Both the position numbers and the translations under genes were made by a program. From the NCBI RefSeq assembly GCF_947495255.1, contig NZ_CANLYI010000003.1:124001-188000 (forward strand): a stretch of 64,000 nt of DNA, read 5' to 3'. This DNA is from an uncultured Winogradskyella sp. GTDB lineage: Bacteria > Bacteroidota > Bacteroidia > Flavobacteriales > Flavobacteriaceae. Below, piece after piece: positions 34,709 to 43,445 of the stretch. The notes beneath the pieces are model-generated. The model was given only the letters and a program-made list of their open reading frames with translations, was not told the DNA's origin and searched no databases. The first letter of the stretch is position 1; every line of letters starts with the position of its first letter.

Positions 34709-34948
34709 GTTTCCGTGTGTTTTTGCAGATCGCAAAGGTAATAAAAACAAAGAGTTTACATTCAATGATTTTTTATTGACTTTATATTTTAATAGAAAAT
34801 GTGATGAAAGTTGAGCAGATAAGGCTATTTTTGAACCTCATTCTTTATTTATAAGTAAGTTAATACGAGTAATTAGCTTGATTTTTAGCCGTTTTTAAAG
34901 AATTAGAAAAGTTAAAATAAATTCCGTGTAAATATTTTCTTTTGGCTC

Positions 34949-34978
34949 TTGCTAAAATGAAAACTTGTTGTATATTTG
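34949..34978 (+). promoter_or_regulatory. Housekeeping promoter of rpmH
   Basis: TTG at 34949-34951 and TATATTTG at 34971-34978, in standard Bacteroidota -33/-7 spacing, about 60 bp before rpmH. In the 332-bp gap 34709-35040 nothing else was recognised apart from the promoter box of the 34708 gene. Confidence 0.6.
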
Positions 34979-35040
34979 CACGCAGTTTTGAGATAGCTCT
35001 CAATCAATTAAAGAAAAATTAGTTTTTAAAAATATAAGTC

Positions 35041-35202
35041 ATGCCAAAAAGAACATTTCAACCGTCAAAGAGAAAGAGAAGAAACAAACATGGTTTCAGA
35101 GAAAGAATGGCTTCTGTTAACGGAAGAAAAGTTTTAGCACGTAGAAGAGCTAAAGGAAGAAAAAAATTGTCTGTTTCAACTGAATCAAGACATAAAAAAT
35201 AA
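35041..35202 (+). CDS. rpmH: 50S ribosomal protein L34
   Basis: 53 residues, very basic, with the family signature [20 protein letters not shown] (residues 3-22) and [17 protein letters not shown]. Length and sequence are typical of flavobacterial L34. Monocistronic here, with its own promoter and terminator; dnaA and rnpA are not adjacent. Confidence 0.97.
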   Translation: MPKRTFQPSKRKRRNKHGFRERMASVNGRKVLARRRAKGRKKLSVSTESRHKK

Positions 35203-35225
35203 TGATTAACAATTGTTAATATATT

Positions 35226-35257
35226 AGGGCGTTACTTAGGTGTAACGCCTTTTTTTG
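35226..35257 (+). terminator. Rho-independent terminator
   Basis: GGGCGTTAC pairs with GTAACGCC and a T run follows. It ends the rpmH transcript. Confidence 0.9.
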
Positions 35258-35329
35258 TATCCAATTGATACTTATTTTTGTAGCGCTAATTAAAATAAAG
35301 ATTTATTACAACACTAAACATATATTCTC

Positions 35330-38185
35330 ATGCCAAAAAATGACAACATAAAATCTATTTTACTTATTGGTTCAGGTCCTATTGTTATTGGACAAGCCTG
35401 CGAATTTGATTACTCTGGTTCTCAAGCATTACGTTCTTTGAGAGAGGATGGAATTGAAACTATATTAATCAATTCTAATCCTGCAACGATTATGACGGAT
35501 CCTACAATGGCAGATCACGTATACTTATTGCCATTAACTACAAAATCGTTAATTCAAATTTTAAAAGAACATCCTCAAATTGATGCCGTTTTGCCAACAA
35601 TGGGAGGGCAAACAGCTTTAAATTTATGTATTGAAGCAGATGAAAAAGGAATTTGGAAAGATTTTGGAGTTGATATAATAGGTGTAGATATTGATGCTAT
35701 TAATATTACTGAAGATAGAGAGCAATTTAGAGAACTAATGTTGAAAATTGGCATTGGCATGGCACCTCAAGCAACAGCAACCTCTTTTCTTAAAGGTAAG
35801 GAAATTGCGCAAGAGTTTGGTTTTCCTTTAGTTATTAGAGCATCTTATACTTTAGGTGGAGCAGGAGCGTCTTTTGTTTTTAAAGAAGATGAGTTTGATA
35901 AAAAGTTAACGCATGGTTTGGAAGTGTCTCCAATACATGAAGTGATGATTGATAAAGCCTTGATAGGTTGGAAAGAATATGAATTAGAGCTACTTAGGGA
36001 TAAAAACGATAATGTTGTTATTATCTGTACTATTGAGAATATGGATCCAATGGGTATTCATACAGGTGATTCAATTACACTTGCTCCAGCAATGACGTTG
36101 TCTGATAAAACACAACAGAAAATGCGTGATATGGCAATTCATATGATGCGTAGTATTGGAGATTTTGCAGGAGGATGTAATGTACAGTTTGCTGTAAGTC
36201 CGGATGATGAAGAGGAAATTATTGCTATTGAAATTAATCCAAGAGTATCGCGTTCTTCTGCATTAGCAAGTAAAGCAACGGGTTATCCTATTGCTAAAAT
36301 TGCGGCGAAATTAGCGATTGGTTATAATTTAGATGAATTAGATAATCAGATTACAAAATCAACTTCAGCATTATTTGAACCAACTTTAGACTACGTTGTG
36401 GTTAAAATTCCACGTTGGAACTTTGATAAATTTGAAGGTTCAGACAGAACTTTAGGTTTGCAGATGAAGGCTGTAGGTGAGGTAATGTCAATTGGTCGTT
36501 CGTTTCAAGAAGCATTACACAAAGCAACCCAGTCTTTAGAGATAAAGAGAAATGGATTAGGTGCTGACGGTAAAGGTTACACTGATTACGACACAATTAT
36601 AGAGAAACTAACTTATGCAAGTTGGGATAGAGTATTTGTAATTTATGATGCTATTGCTATCGGAATTCCTTTAAATCGTATTCACGAAATCACAAAAATT
36701 GATATGTGGTTTTTAAAGCAATATGAAGAGTTATTTCAACTTCAAAAAGAGATTTCTACATTCAAGATTGATACAATTGAACGCGAATTATTACTAGAAG
36801 CAAAGCAAAAAGGCTATGGAGATAGACAAATAGCGCATATGCTAGATTGTTTAGAAAGTGAAGTTCGTAACAAACGAATGGAATTTAACATTAACCGTGT
36901 TTTTAAATTAGTAGATACTTGTGCAGCAGAATTTAAAGCTCAAACACCATATTATTATTCAACTTTTGAAAGTGAAGTAGAAACAGTTGATGGTGAAGTA
37001 TACGTACAAAACGAGAGTATTGTAAGTGATAAAAAGAAAATAATCGTTTTAGGTTCTGGTCCAAACCGAATTGGTCAAGGTATTGAGTTCGATTACTGTT
37101 GTGTACATGGCGTTTTAGCAGCCGCAGAATGTGGTTACGAAACTATTATGATTAACTGTAATCCAGAAACGGTTTCTACCGATTTTGATATCGCAGACAA
37201 ACTTTATTTTGAGCCTGTTTTCTGGGAGCATATTTATGATATCATTCAGCATGAAAAACCAGAAGGTGTTATTGTTCAGTTAGGTGGACAAACAGCATTG
37301 AAGCTTGCCGAGAAGTTAGAAAAATGGGGAGTTAAGATTATGGGAACAAGCTTTAAATCACTAGATTTAGCTGAAGATAGAGGGAGTTTTTCAAACATTT
37401 TAAAGGAGCATAATATTCCTTATCCTGAGTTTGATGTTGCAGAATCTGCAGATGAAGCATTAGCGATTGCGGATGTTTTAGATTTTCCGATTTTAGTAAG
37501 ACCTTCTTACGTACTTGGTGGCCAAGGGATGAAAATTGTAATTAATAAGCAGGAGTTAGAATCTCATGTTATTGATTTATTAAAATCGATTCCAGGTAAC
37601 AAATTATTATTAGATCATTATTTAGATGGTGCTATTGAAGCAGAAGCAGATGCAATTTGTGACGCAGATGGTAATGTTTATATTATTGGTATTATGGAGC
37701 ATATAGAACCATGTGGTATCCACTCAGGTGATAGTAATGCAACGTTGCCACCATTTAACTTAGGTGAATTGGTAATGCAGCAAATAAAAGATCATACACA
37801 TACTATTGCAAGAGCATTAAATACGGTTGGATTAATTAATATTCAATTCGCTATAAAAGATGAATTAGTATATATTATAGAAGCTAACCCAAGAGCATCT
37901 CGTACAGTGCCATTTATTGCAAAAGCTTATAAAGAACCTTATGTAAACTATGCAACTAAAGTAATGTTAGGTAAGAAAAAGGTAACAGATTTTGATTTTA
38001 ACCCTCAATTAGAAGGTTATGCAATTAAGCAACCTGTATTCTCTTTTAATAAGTTTCCTAATGTGAATAAGCAATTAGGACCTGAAATGAAGAGTACAGG
38101 AGAAAGTATTTTATTCATAGATAGCTTAAAGGATGATCAATTTTATGATTTATACGCTAGAAGAAAAATGTATTTGAGTAAATAA
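35330..38185 (+). CDS. carB: Carbamoyl-phosphate synthase large subunit
   Basis: 951 residues. Two homologous ATP-grasp halves: the first with LIGSGPIVIGQACEFDYSG, IEINPRVSRSSALASKATGY; the second with LGSGPNRIGQGIEFDYCC, IIEANPRASRTVPFIAKA. It makes carbamoyl phosphate for arginine and pyrimidine synthesis using ammonia from the CarA subunit, which is not in the window. About 120 residues shorter than the E. coli protein because the C-terminal allosteric MGS-like domain is absent; I believe this short form is usual in Flavobacteriaceae. TATTTTTG at 35273-35280 may be its -7 box. Confidence 0.95.
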   Translation: MPKNDNIKSILLIGSGPIVIGQACEFDYSGSQALRSLREDGIETILINSNPATIMTDPTMADHVYLLPLTTKSLIQILKEHPQIDAVLPTMGGQTALNLCIEADEKGIWKDFGVDIIGVDIDAINITEDREQFRELMLKIGIGMAPQATATSFLKGKEIAQEFGFPLVIRASYTLGGAGASFVFKEDEFDKKLTHGLEVSPIHEVMIDKALIGWKEYELELLRDKNDNVVIICTIENMDPMGIHTGDSITLAPAMTLSDKTQQKMRDMAIHMMRSIGDFAGGCNVQFAVSPDDEEEIIAIEINPRVSRSSALASKATGYPIAKIAAKLAIGYNLDELDNQITKSTSALFEPTLDYVVVKIPRWNFDKFEGSDRTLGLQMKAVGEVMSIGRSFQEALHKATQSLEIKRNGLGADGKGYTDYDTIIEKLTYASWDRVFVIYDAIAIGIPLNRIHEITKIDMWFLKQYEELFQLQKEISTFKIDTIERELLLEAKQKGYGDRQIAHMLDCLESEVRNKRMEFNINRVFKLVDTCAAEFKAQTPYYYSTFESEVETVDGEVYVQNESIVSDKKKIIVLGSGPNRIGQGIEFDYCCVHGVLAAAECGYETIMINCNPETVSTDFDIADKLYFEPVFWEHIYDIIQHEKPEGVIVQLGGQTALKLAEKLEKWGVKIMGTSFKSLDLAEDRGSFSNILKEHNIPYPEFDVAESADEALAIADVLDFPILVRPSYVLGGQGMKIVINKQELESHVIDLLKSIPGNKLLLDHYLDGAIEAEADAICDADGNVYIIGIMEHIEPCGIHSGDSNATLPPFNLGELVMQQIKDHTHTIARALNTVGLINIQFAIKDELVYIIEANPRASRTVPFIAKAYKEPYVNYATKVMLGKKKVTDFDFNPQLEGYAIKQPVFSFNKFPNVNKQLGPEMKSTGESILFIDSLKDDQFYDLYARRKMYLSK

Positions 38186-38261
38186 ATGGCATAGTTTTCG
38201 ATGAATTGTAAATGTTATTACTTAATATTTACTAACTTAGCTATAAGAATACCCAAATTGT

Positions 38262-38645
38262 ATGAAAAAAACATTACTCGGACTTACTTCTATTTTCGCT
38301 TTTGGAACCATGTTTGCGCACGCATCAATGGATGCTGTAAGTGGAATAGAGTTAAAAGATAACATAGAAACAATTTCTTGTTTTACCAACGATACAGATT
38401 TGTTTCAAGATGGTAGCTTTAAAATTACGCCTAATCCTTCTAAGGATAAACTAAATATCAGATTACCAAAAGCGTCTCAGAATATGATTCTTGAAGTATA
38501 TGATGTTTTAGGAAAGCGTATTTATAAAAGTACTATTACCCAATTAAAAGCATCTGTAGATGTGTCGAGTTGGAAAACAGGTGTATACTTAGTTAAGGTT
38601 TCTAGTGATAATGAAACACAGACAAAGCGCTTTGTAAAGCAATAA
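38262..38645 (+). CDS. Small protein consisting of signal peptide and type IX sorting domain
   Basis: 127 residues. Signal peptide (MKKTLLGLTSIFAFGTMFAHA), a linker of only about 30 residues, then a type A sorting domain (FKITPNPSKDKLNIRLPK, EVYDVLGKRIYKS, WKTGVYLVKVSS, TKRFVKQ) that directs export by the type IX system and is normally removed. There is almost no passenger, so either the sorting-domain fold itself is the product or this is a remnant. Followed by a terminator. Confidence 0.8.
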   Translation: MKKTLLGLTSIFAFGTMFAHASMDAVSGIELKDNIETISCFTNDTDLFQDGSFKITPNPSKDKLNIRLPKASQNMILEVYDVLGKRIYKSTITQLKASVDVSSWKTGVYLVKVSSDNETQTKRFVKQ

Positions 38646-38664
38646 AAGAAAACAAACATAAAGA

Positions 38665-38700
38665 TTAAGCTGTTTCAGAAATGAAGCAGCTTTTTTTATT
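38665..38700 (+). terminator. Rho-independent terminator
   Basis: TAAGCTGTTTC pairs with GAAGCAGCTT (one mismatch) before a T run. It slightly overlaps the 3' end of the convergent thioesterase gene. Confidence 0.75.
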
Positions 38701-39235
38701 TAAAGTCAATTTTCACACGATAATCCTTAAGTTGATCTAAGTGTTCTTCAACGTTTTTATAAAGTTGATGTAAATCTTTACTTCTCTTAATATCACTATC
38801 GCGTCTAATAATAGATTTAATAAAACGTTTTGCGGCTAATTTATTTGTTAATATTAAACCAGGTACAGTTACTTTTTTTCCGTCTTCATCTACAGCAACC
38901 ATAATAAAGTAAGAAGAATTACAATGCTTTGTTTCACCTGTTCTAATGTTTTCAGACTCTACTCTAATACCTACAACCATTGAAGATCGACCAACGTAGT
39001 TAACAGAGGCTTTCATAGTTACTAGTTCGCCAACTTCAATAGGATTTAAAAAGTTAACTTTATTTACAGATGCTGTAACACAATAACTTCTAGAATGTTT
39101 AGAGGCACAAGCAAAAGCGATATTATCCATTAAGCTTAGAATATAACCTCCATGTATTTTTCCGCCAAAATTGGCATGAGCTGGTTTCATTAATTCTGAA
39201 ATCTGGACTCTAGAATCTTCAGTAGTTCTAAACAT
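38696..39235 (-). CDS. Hotdog-fold acyl-CoA thioesterase
   Basis: 179 residues. Single hotdog domain with ANFGGKIHGGYILSLMDNIA (the conserved N-terminal helix with catalytic Asp), VNFLNPIEVGELVTMKASV and SSMVVGIRVESEN, as in YciA/BFIT-type acyl-CoA hydrolases. Cytoplasmic; chain-length preference cannot be told. Single gene between convergent and tandem unrelated genes. Confidence 0.88.
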   Translation of the reverse strand: MFRTTEDSRVQISELMKPAHANFGGKIHGGYILSLMDNIAFACASKHSRSYCVTASVNKVNFLNPIEVGELVTMKASVNYVGRSSMVVGIRVESENIRTGETKHCNSSYFIMVAVDEDGKKVTVPGLILTNKLAAKRFIKSIIRRDSDIKRSKDLHQLYKNVEEHLDQLKDYRVKIDFK

Positions 39236-39294
39236 AAATAAAAGGTTTTAGGTTAGGCAAGTTAGTTATTGTTGCATAATAACACATTAAATAT

Positions 39295-40686
39295 TTAATC
39301 TAAATCGTCTTGATTAGCACGTTTTATAATACTTTCTGGAAGTGATTTCTTCGCTTTAGCTCCCATTTTCTTAATTTTTTCTACTCTGCTAATTAAGTTT
39401 CCTTTTCCTTCTACAAGCTTATTCATTGCAGAAGAGTAGTCGCTTTTAGCAGCATCAATCTTTTTACCAACACCTGTTAAATCGATAACTAAACCTTCAA
39501 ATTTATCATAAAGTGCTCCAGCTTGTTTTGCAATTTCTAAGGCGTTTTGTTGTTGCTTTTCATTGTTCCACATAGAATCAATAGTACGTAATGTCGCTAA
39601 AAGAGTAGAAGGAGTAACGATAACTATATTTTGCTCAAATGCTTTATTATAAAGTGAATTGTCTTCGTTTATTGCAACTGCAAAAGCAGGTTCAATAGGG
39701 ATGAACATAAGTACAAAATCAGGTGATTCTATATCATATAAATCTTGATAATTTTTTGCGGATAATTGATCTACATGTCTTTTTATAGAATTCACGTGGG
39801 CTTTTAAAAATATGGCTCTTTCTTCATCGTCTGCATTAACCATACGTTCATAATCGGTTAAGGAAACCTTAGAGTCAATAATCATTTTTTTAGAACCTGG
39901 AAGATGTAAAACCACATCTGGCATTACACGAGAACCATCTTCGCGCTGAAAATTCTGTTGTACAAAATATTCTCTATCTTTTTCTAATCCAGATTTTTCC
40001 AAAACGCGCTCTAACACCAATTCTCCCCAATTTCCTTGCATTTTGCTATCACCTTTTAAGGCTTTGGTTAAATTGGTTGCTTCCTTAGTCATTTGTTGGT
40101 TCAAATCTTTTAAACCCAACAATTGTTCTTTTAAAGCCGAGTGCATACTGATACTTTCTTTTTGTGTATCGTCTACTTTTTTCTCAAAAAGGTGTATCTT
40201 TTCTTGTAACGGATTTAATATTTGTTTAATGTTTTCTTTATTCTGAAGCGTAAATTTCTCAGATTTTTCTTCTAGAATTTTTGAAGCCATTAATTCAAAA
40301 TCTTTACGAAGTTGAATTTGTTGCTGCGCTAATTCCTCATCGCGTTTAAGGTTTTGTTGTTGTAAATTTTCAAACTCTGTATTGCGTCGCGATAGTTCGG
40401 TACTTAAAAAATCTTTCTCTTTTCTAATGTTTTCGCGTTCTGATTCTGTTTTAGCTATATTCTCTTTTAATTCTAATAATTGCTGATTAAAATACTGGTC
40501 TTGTTTTTGGTTTTCGGTTTCTGAGAACTGCTTAAATTCATTAAACTGTTGTTGCAAGTTCGCATTACGTTCTTCAAGCGTACTTTTGTCACTTTTACTT
40601 TTTAGCTGTGCAAATTTGAGTCCAATAATAGCGCCAATACCAGCTGAAATAATAATGGCTATAAATAGAATGAGTGTGTCGTTCAT
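39295..40686 (-). CDS. rmuC: DNA recombination protein RmuC
   Basis: 463 residues. N-terminal membrane anchor (about 5-25), a long coiled coil (about 30-190, rich in Gln/Glu/Lys), then the RmuC nuclease-like domain with GNWGELVLERVLEKSGLEK, MPDVVLHLPGSKKMIIDSKV and LMFIPIEPAFAVAI. RmuC limits recombination between inverted repeats. A TACCTTTG box lies on the minus strand near 40706. Confidence 0.92.
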   Translation of the reverse strand: MNDTLILFIAIIISAGIGAIIGLKFAQLKSKSDKSTLEERNANLQQQFNEFKQFSETENQKQDQYFNQQLLELKENIAKTESERENIRKEKDFLSTELSRRNTEFENLQQQNLKRDEELAQQQIQLRKDFELMASKILEEKSEKFTLQNKENIKQILNPLQEKIHLFEKKVDDTQKESISMHSALKEQLLGLKDLNQQMTKEATNLTKALKGDSKMQGNWGELVLERVLEKSGLEKDREYFVQQNFQREDGSRVMPDVVLHLPGSKKMIIDSKVSLTDYERMVNADDEERAIFLKAHVNSIKRHVDQLSAKNYQDLYDIESPDFVLMFIPIEPAFAVAINEDNSLYNKAFEQNIVIVTPSTLLATLRTIDSMWNNEKQQQNALEIAKQAGALYDKFEGLVIDLTGVGKKIDAAKSDYSSAMNKLVEGKGNLISRVEKIKKMGAKAKKSLPESIIKRANQDDLD

Positions 40687-40794
40687 GATTAAAAAAGAAA
40701 TTTAATCAAAGGTAATTGTTTTGTCATTCAGAGCGAAGCGAAGAATCTATATTTCTCAACAAATGCTTTAGTGATAATATTAATTTGAATGCAA

Positions 40795-41589
40795 TTATTT
40801 AGAAACTCTAAAACTCCCTGTTTTATCATCAAACGAGATTAAATCCTTAGGAAAAAGGGTTTCAAAAACACCGGTTTCTATTAATCTACAAGGTTGGTCG
40901 CAAACTACTTTGTCTTTTTGCATTACAATCATTGTATCGCATAATTGAATAGCTAAATCAATTTCATGTGAGGAAAATAGAATTGTTTTACCTGTCTCTT
41001 TTGTTAATTTTTGAAGTAGTTTTAAAATGTATGCCTTGTGGTACATGTCTAGATGTGTCGTTGGTTCATCTAAAACAATTATAGTTGTGTCTTGTGCTAA
41101 AGCACGCGCAATCATAACTTTTTGTAATTGACCGTCACTAAGTTCGTAGCACTTTTTGTCTTTTAGCTCAGAAATATTAACTAATTGTAAGGCATTATTT
41201 ATAACAGACAAATCGTTTTCAGATAAATTACCAACCCAATTGGTATATGGATGTCTACCTAAAGCAATCAGTTCAAAAACTGATAGATTTTTAGACAATA
41301 AAGGTTCGGTTAAAACAATGCTTAGTTGTTTAGCTAGCTCTAAAGTAGAGGTAGACTCTATGTCTTCATTATTTATCTCAACAGTACCAGATAAAGGCGG
41401 CTGTACCTTAATGAGGGTTCTTAATAGTGTTGATTTACCAATTCCATTTGCACCTACTAAGCCTATGAGTTCTCCTTTTTGTAATTGGAAATTAATATGA
41501 GAAGCAATAGTTGTTTCAACTTTTTTGGTTTTGTATCCAATAGAAAGTTGATGTGTTTTAAGGATGGTATTACTTTTATTATTAATCAC
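40795..41589 (-). CDS. btuD: ABC transporter ATPase, BtuD/FecE-type (B12 uptake)
   Basis: 264 residues. Walker A GANGIGKST, signature YELSDGQLQKVMIARAL, Walker B IIVLDEPTTHLD, H-loop LFSSHE. It groups with the BtuD/FecE/FhuC class that energises siderophore, heme and cobalamin permeases. The cobalamin assignment comes from context: it closes a minus-strand run with a FecCD-type permease and a periplasmic binding protein, divergent from a cobalamin-riboswitch-controlled receptor. Confidence 0.8.
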   Translation of the reverse strand: MINNKSNTILKTHQLSIGYKTKKVETTIASHINFQLQKGELIGLVGANGIGKSTLLRTLIKVQPPLSGTVEINNEDIESTSTLELAKQLSIVLTEPLLSKNLSVFELIALGRHPYTNWVGNLSENDLSVINNALQLVNISELKDKKCYELSDGQLQKVMIARALAQDTTIIVLDEPTTHLDMYHKAYILKLLQKLTKETGKTILFSSHEIDLAIQLCDTMIVMQKDKVVCDQPCRLIETGVFETLFPKDLISFDDKTGSFRVSK

Positions 41590-41597
41590 TTATTCAT

Positions 41598-42218
41598 TTA
41601 ATTACTGGTAATATTATTGTCATGACAAATACTAATATAATGAATTGCTAATACAATCTGAATATTTGTATTTGTTAAATCAAAATCTAATGTATCATCA
41701 TTCAAATAATTTAGCATTGATAAATGACTGAAATTCCCAGATTTACGGACTTTGTCGTAGTATTCTTTTATTTTAGAGTTATTCTGGGTGTTTTTAGCCA
41801 AAAACTGAATGTATTTTCCACTTTCATTAGGTACTAAATATTCATAAGCAACAGAACTACGTCTGCTTGGTTTATGAGTTTTAGGCTGCCAAATTTCATT
41901 AAACGTTTCTTCTGTAACAGAATTAAAAAGGTTGTCTATCTTCTTGGGTTCAACAGAGGCAAAACCATTAGCCTCTAGTTTTTGCATTTCACTTCTAAAT
42001 TTAAAGTGAAAATTATCATCATTTAGCTGCATAATGTCCTCAACAAAAAAGGATCGGATAGTTTCAAGGTCTTTAAGTTCATCTGAAACAAAGACAGATT
42101 GTAGTTCGTTAGTTGTTTTATAAGACGAGCATCCCATTAACATAGAGAATGCTAATGCGGTAATTAAGGGTTTAACAGTGCCAATCTTACAAAAACTTAG
42201 GGGAGTTTTTGAATTCAT
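41598..42218 (-). CDS. Unknown lipoprotein in B12 locus, paralogue B
   Basis: 206 residues with lipoprotein signal (SMLMGCSSYK). The body matches no domain I know. Recognisable features: ETIRSFFVEDIMQLNDDNF, FNEIWQPK, YEYLVPNESGKYIQFL, NFSHLSMLNYLNDDTLDFDL and LAIHYISICHDNN. It is a clear paralogue of the 42823-43431 protein, with most of these motifs in the same order. It stands 12 bp after the end of a btuC pseudogene and 8 bp before btuD. Retained intact while its neighbouring permease copy decayed, which implies selection for the lipoprotein. Function unknown. Confidence 0.75.
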   Translation of the reverse strand: MNSKTPLSFCKIGTVKPLITALAFSMLMGCSSYKTTNELQSVFVSDELKDLETIRSFFVEDIMQLNDDNFHFKFRSEMQKLEANGFASVEPKKIDNLFNSVTEETFNEIWQPKTHKPSRRSSVAYEYLVPNESGKYIQFLAKNTQNNSKIKEYYDKVRKSGNFSHLSMLNYLNDDTLDFDLTNTNIQIVLAIHYISICHDNNITSN

Positions 42219-42229
42219 GTTTTACATAA

Positions 42230-42765
42230 TTAAAATATTATTTTCCGCTGTTTTACAAGTAACCAAATTACTACTGGTGCACCGACTAACGCATTGATAG
42301 CGCTAATAGGAAAGGGTATACTCACTAGTAGTAACTTGAGTAATACTATTACAAATTAGCATTACTATGGTGCCAAATAAAAATACAGCAGGCAATAATA
42401 TTTTATGATTTGAGGTTTTAAATATTTGCCTACTTAAATGCAGAATCGCTAATCCGATAAATGCTTTAGGGTCAGCAAAGGTGGTAACGTTTCTAGCAAT
42501 TAAGCTGGTGGCTAATATAATAACGAATCTGCTTGTATTCAAAGATAATCCATGACTTTTTGCGTAATTATCTCTTAATAATAAGGCATTCAGTACTTTA
42601 GTTGAGGCGATGCTAAGTGTGACTCCCAAAGCATAAATCCCGAAGAAAATGAGCAATACTACCAAATCTTCAAAAGACATAGTGTTGTAATTGTTCTGCT
42701 AAACTAAAGTAGGAGAGTACGCTCACAACGGCTATAGTAATGCTTCCAAATAGACAAGGACAGTA
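42230..42765 (-). pseudogene. Decayed second copy of btuC-type permease (C-terminal half)
   Basis: Homologous to the C-terminal half (about residues 155-340) of the intact permease at 43446-44468. Lesions seen: TGG of the YVFWGFG motif is TGA (about 42678); about 23 bp are missing just after it, shifting the frame; and one extra T near the 3' end (about 42305) turns YTLPIN into YTLSY-stop. Beyond the last lesion the old frame still reads ALVGAPVVIWLLVKQRK and ends in a stop at 42230, 12 bp from the next gene, just as the intact copy ends 15 bp from its own downstream lipoprotein. The 5' boundary near 42765 is approximate. Confidence 0.85.
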
Positions 42766-42822
42766 TCAGATTTCGTTCTTTTATAACTAATAGAAAGTTA
42801 GGTGGCCTTTAGAGTTCTATTT

Positions 42823-43431
42823 TTACATACCATCATATAATGAAGTTGTTTGTGAATTATTATCACGACAAATTGAAATAAAATGGACTGCTAGTACCAT
42901 GAGAATATCAGAATTATTTAAATCAAAATCGAGTGTGTCACTATTGATGTAATTTAGCATTGCTGAATGGCTAAAGTCGCCAGAACTCATGGTTTCATTA
43001 TAATAATTTTTAATTTGAGAATTAAATTTTGTGTTTCTTTCTAAAAAACGAAAGTATTTACTTCCTTTTTTTGGTACAAGGTACTCATAGATTCCTAAGC
43101 TATTTCTTATTCGTGTTTCACTTTTAAAATCCCAAACTTGATTAAAAGTTGCTTTTGAAATAGAATTAAGAAGTTCATTTACTTGTTCTCGTTTTATTGA
43201 AGCGTATCCAGAAGCATCTAATTCTAATATCCTTTCTTTAAAATCATAACAAAAGTTTTCTTCGTTGAGTTCTAAAATATCATTAAGGAAAAAATTTCTT
43301 AAGATTTGCAGTTCTTCTAGCTCTTGTTCATTAAAAACAAACTTCAGTTTTGGAGTTGTTTTTATGGGTTTGCAACCCAAAATAAAGAAAGTACAAATAA
43401 TAAATAATTTGGTGGTTGTGTTGAAATTCAT
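42823..43431 (-). CDS. Unknown lipoprotein in B12 locus, paralogue A
   Basis: 202 residues. Lipoprotein signal (TFFILGCKPIK). Shares with paralogue B the series LQILRNFFLNDILELNEENF, FNQVWDFK, YEYLVPKKGSKYFRFL, DFSHSAMLNYINSDTLDFDL and LAVHFISICRDNN. No known family recognised. It lies 15 bp downstream of the intact permease gene, so it belongs to the B12 uptake operon. It could be an envelope accessory of cobalamin uptake (inference). Confidence 0.75.
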   Translation of the reverse strand: MNFNTTTKLFIICTFFILGCKPIKTTPKLKFVFNEQELEELQILRNFFLNDILELNEENFCYDFKERILELDASGYASIKREQVNELLNSISKATFNQVWDFKSETRIRNSLGIYEYLVPKKGSKYFRFLERNTKFNSQIKNYYNETMSSGDFSHSAMLNYINSDTLDFDLNNSDILMVLAVHFISICRDNNSQTTSLYDGM

Positions 43432-43445
43432 ATTTTAAATTATTT

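Noticed and set aside
42303..42680. 125-residue FecCD-like frame as a functional gene
   Set aside because: It is only the stretch between two frameshifts of a decayed btuC copy. Its first residues are an out-of-frame reading of the YVFWGFG region.
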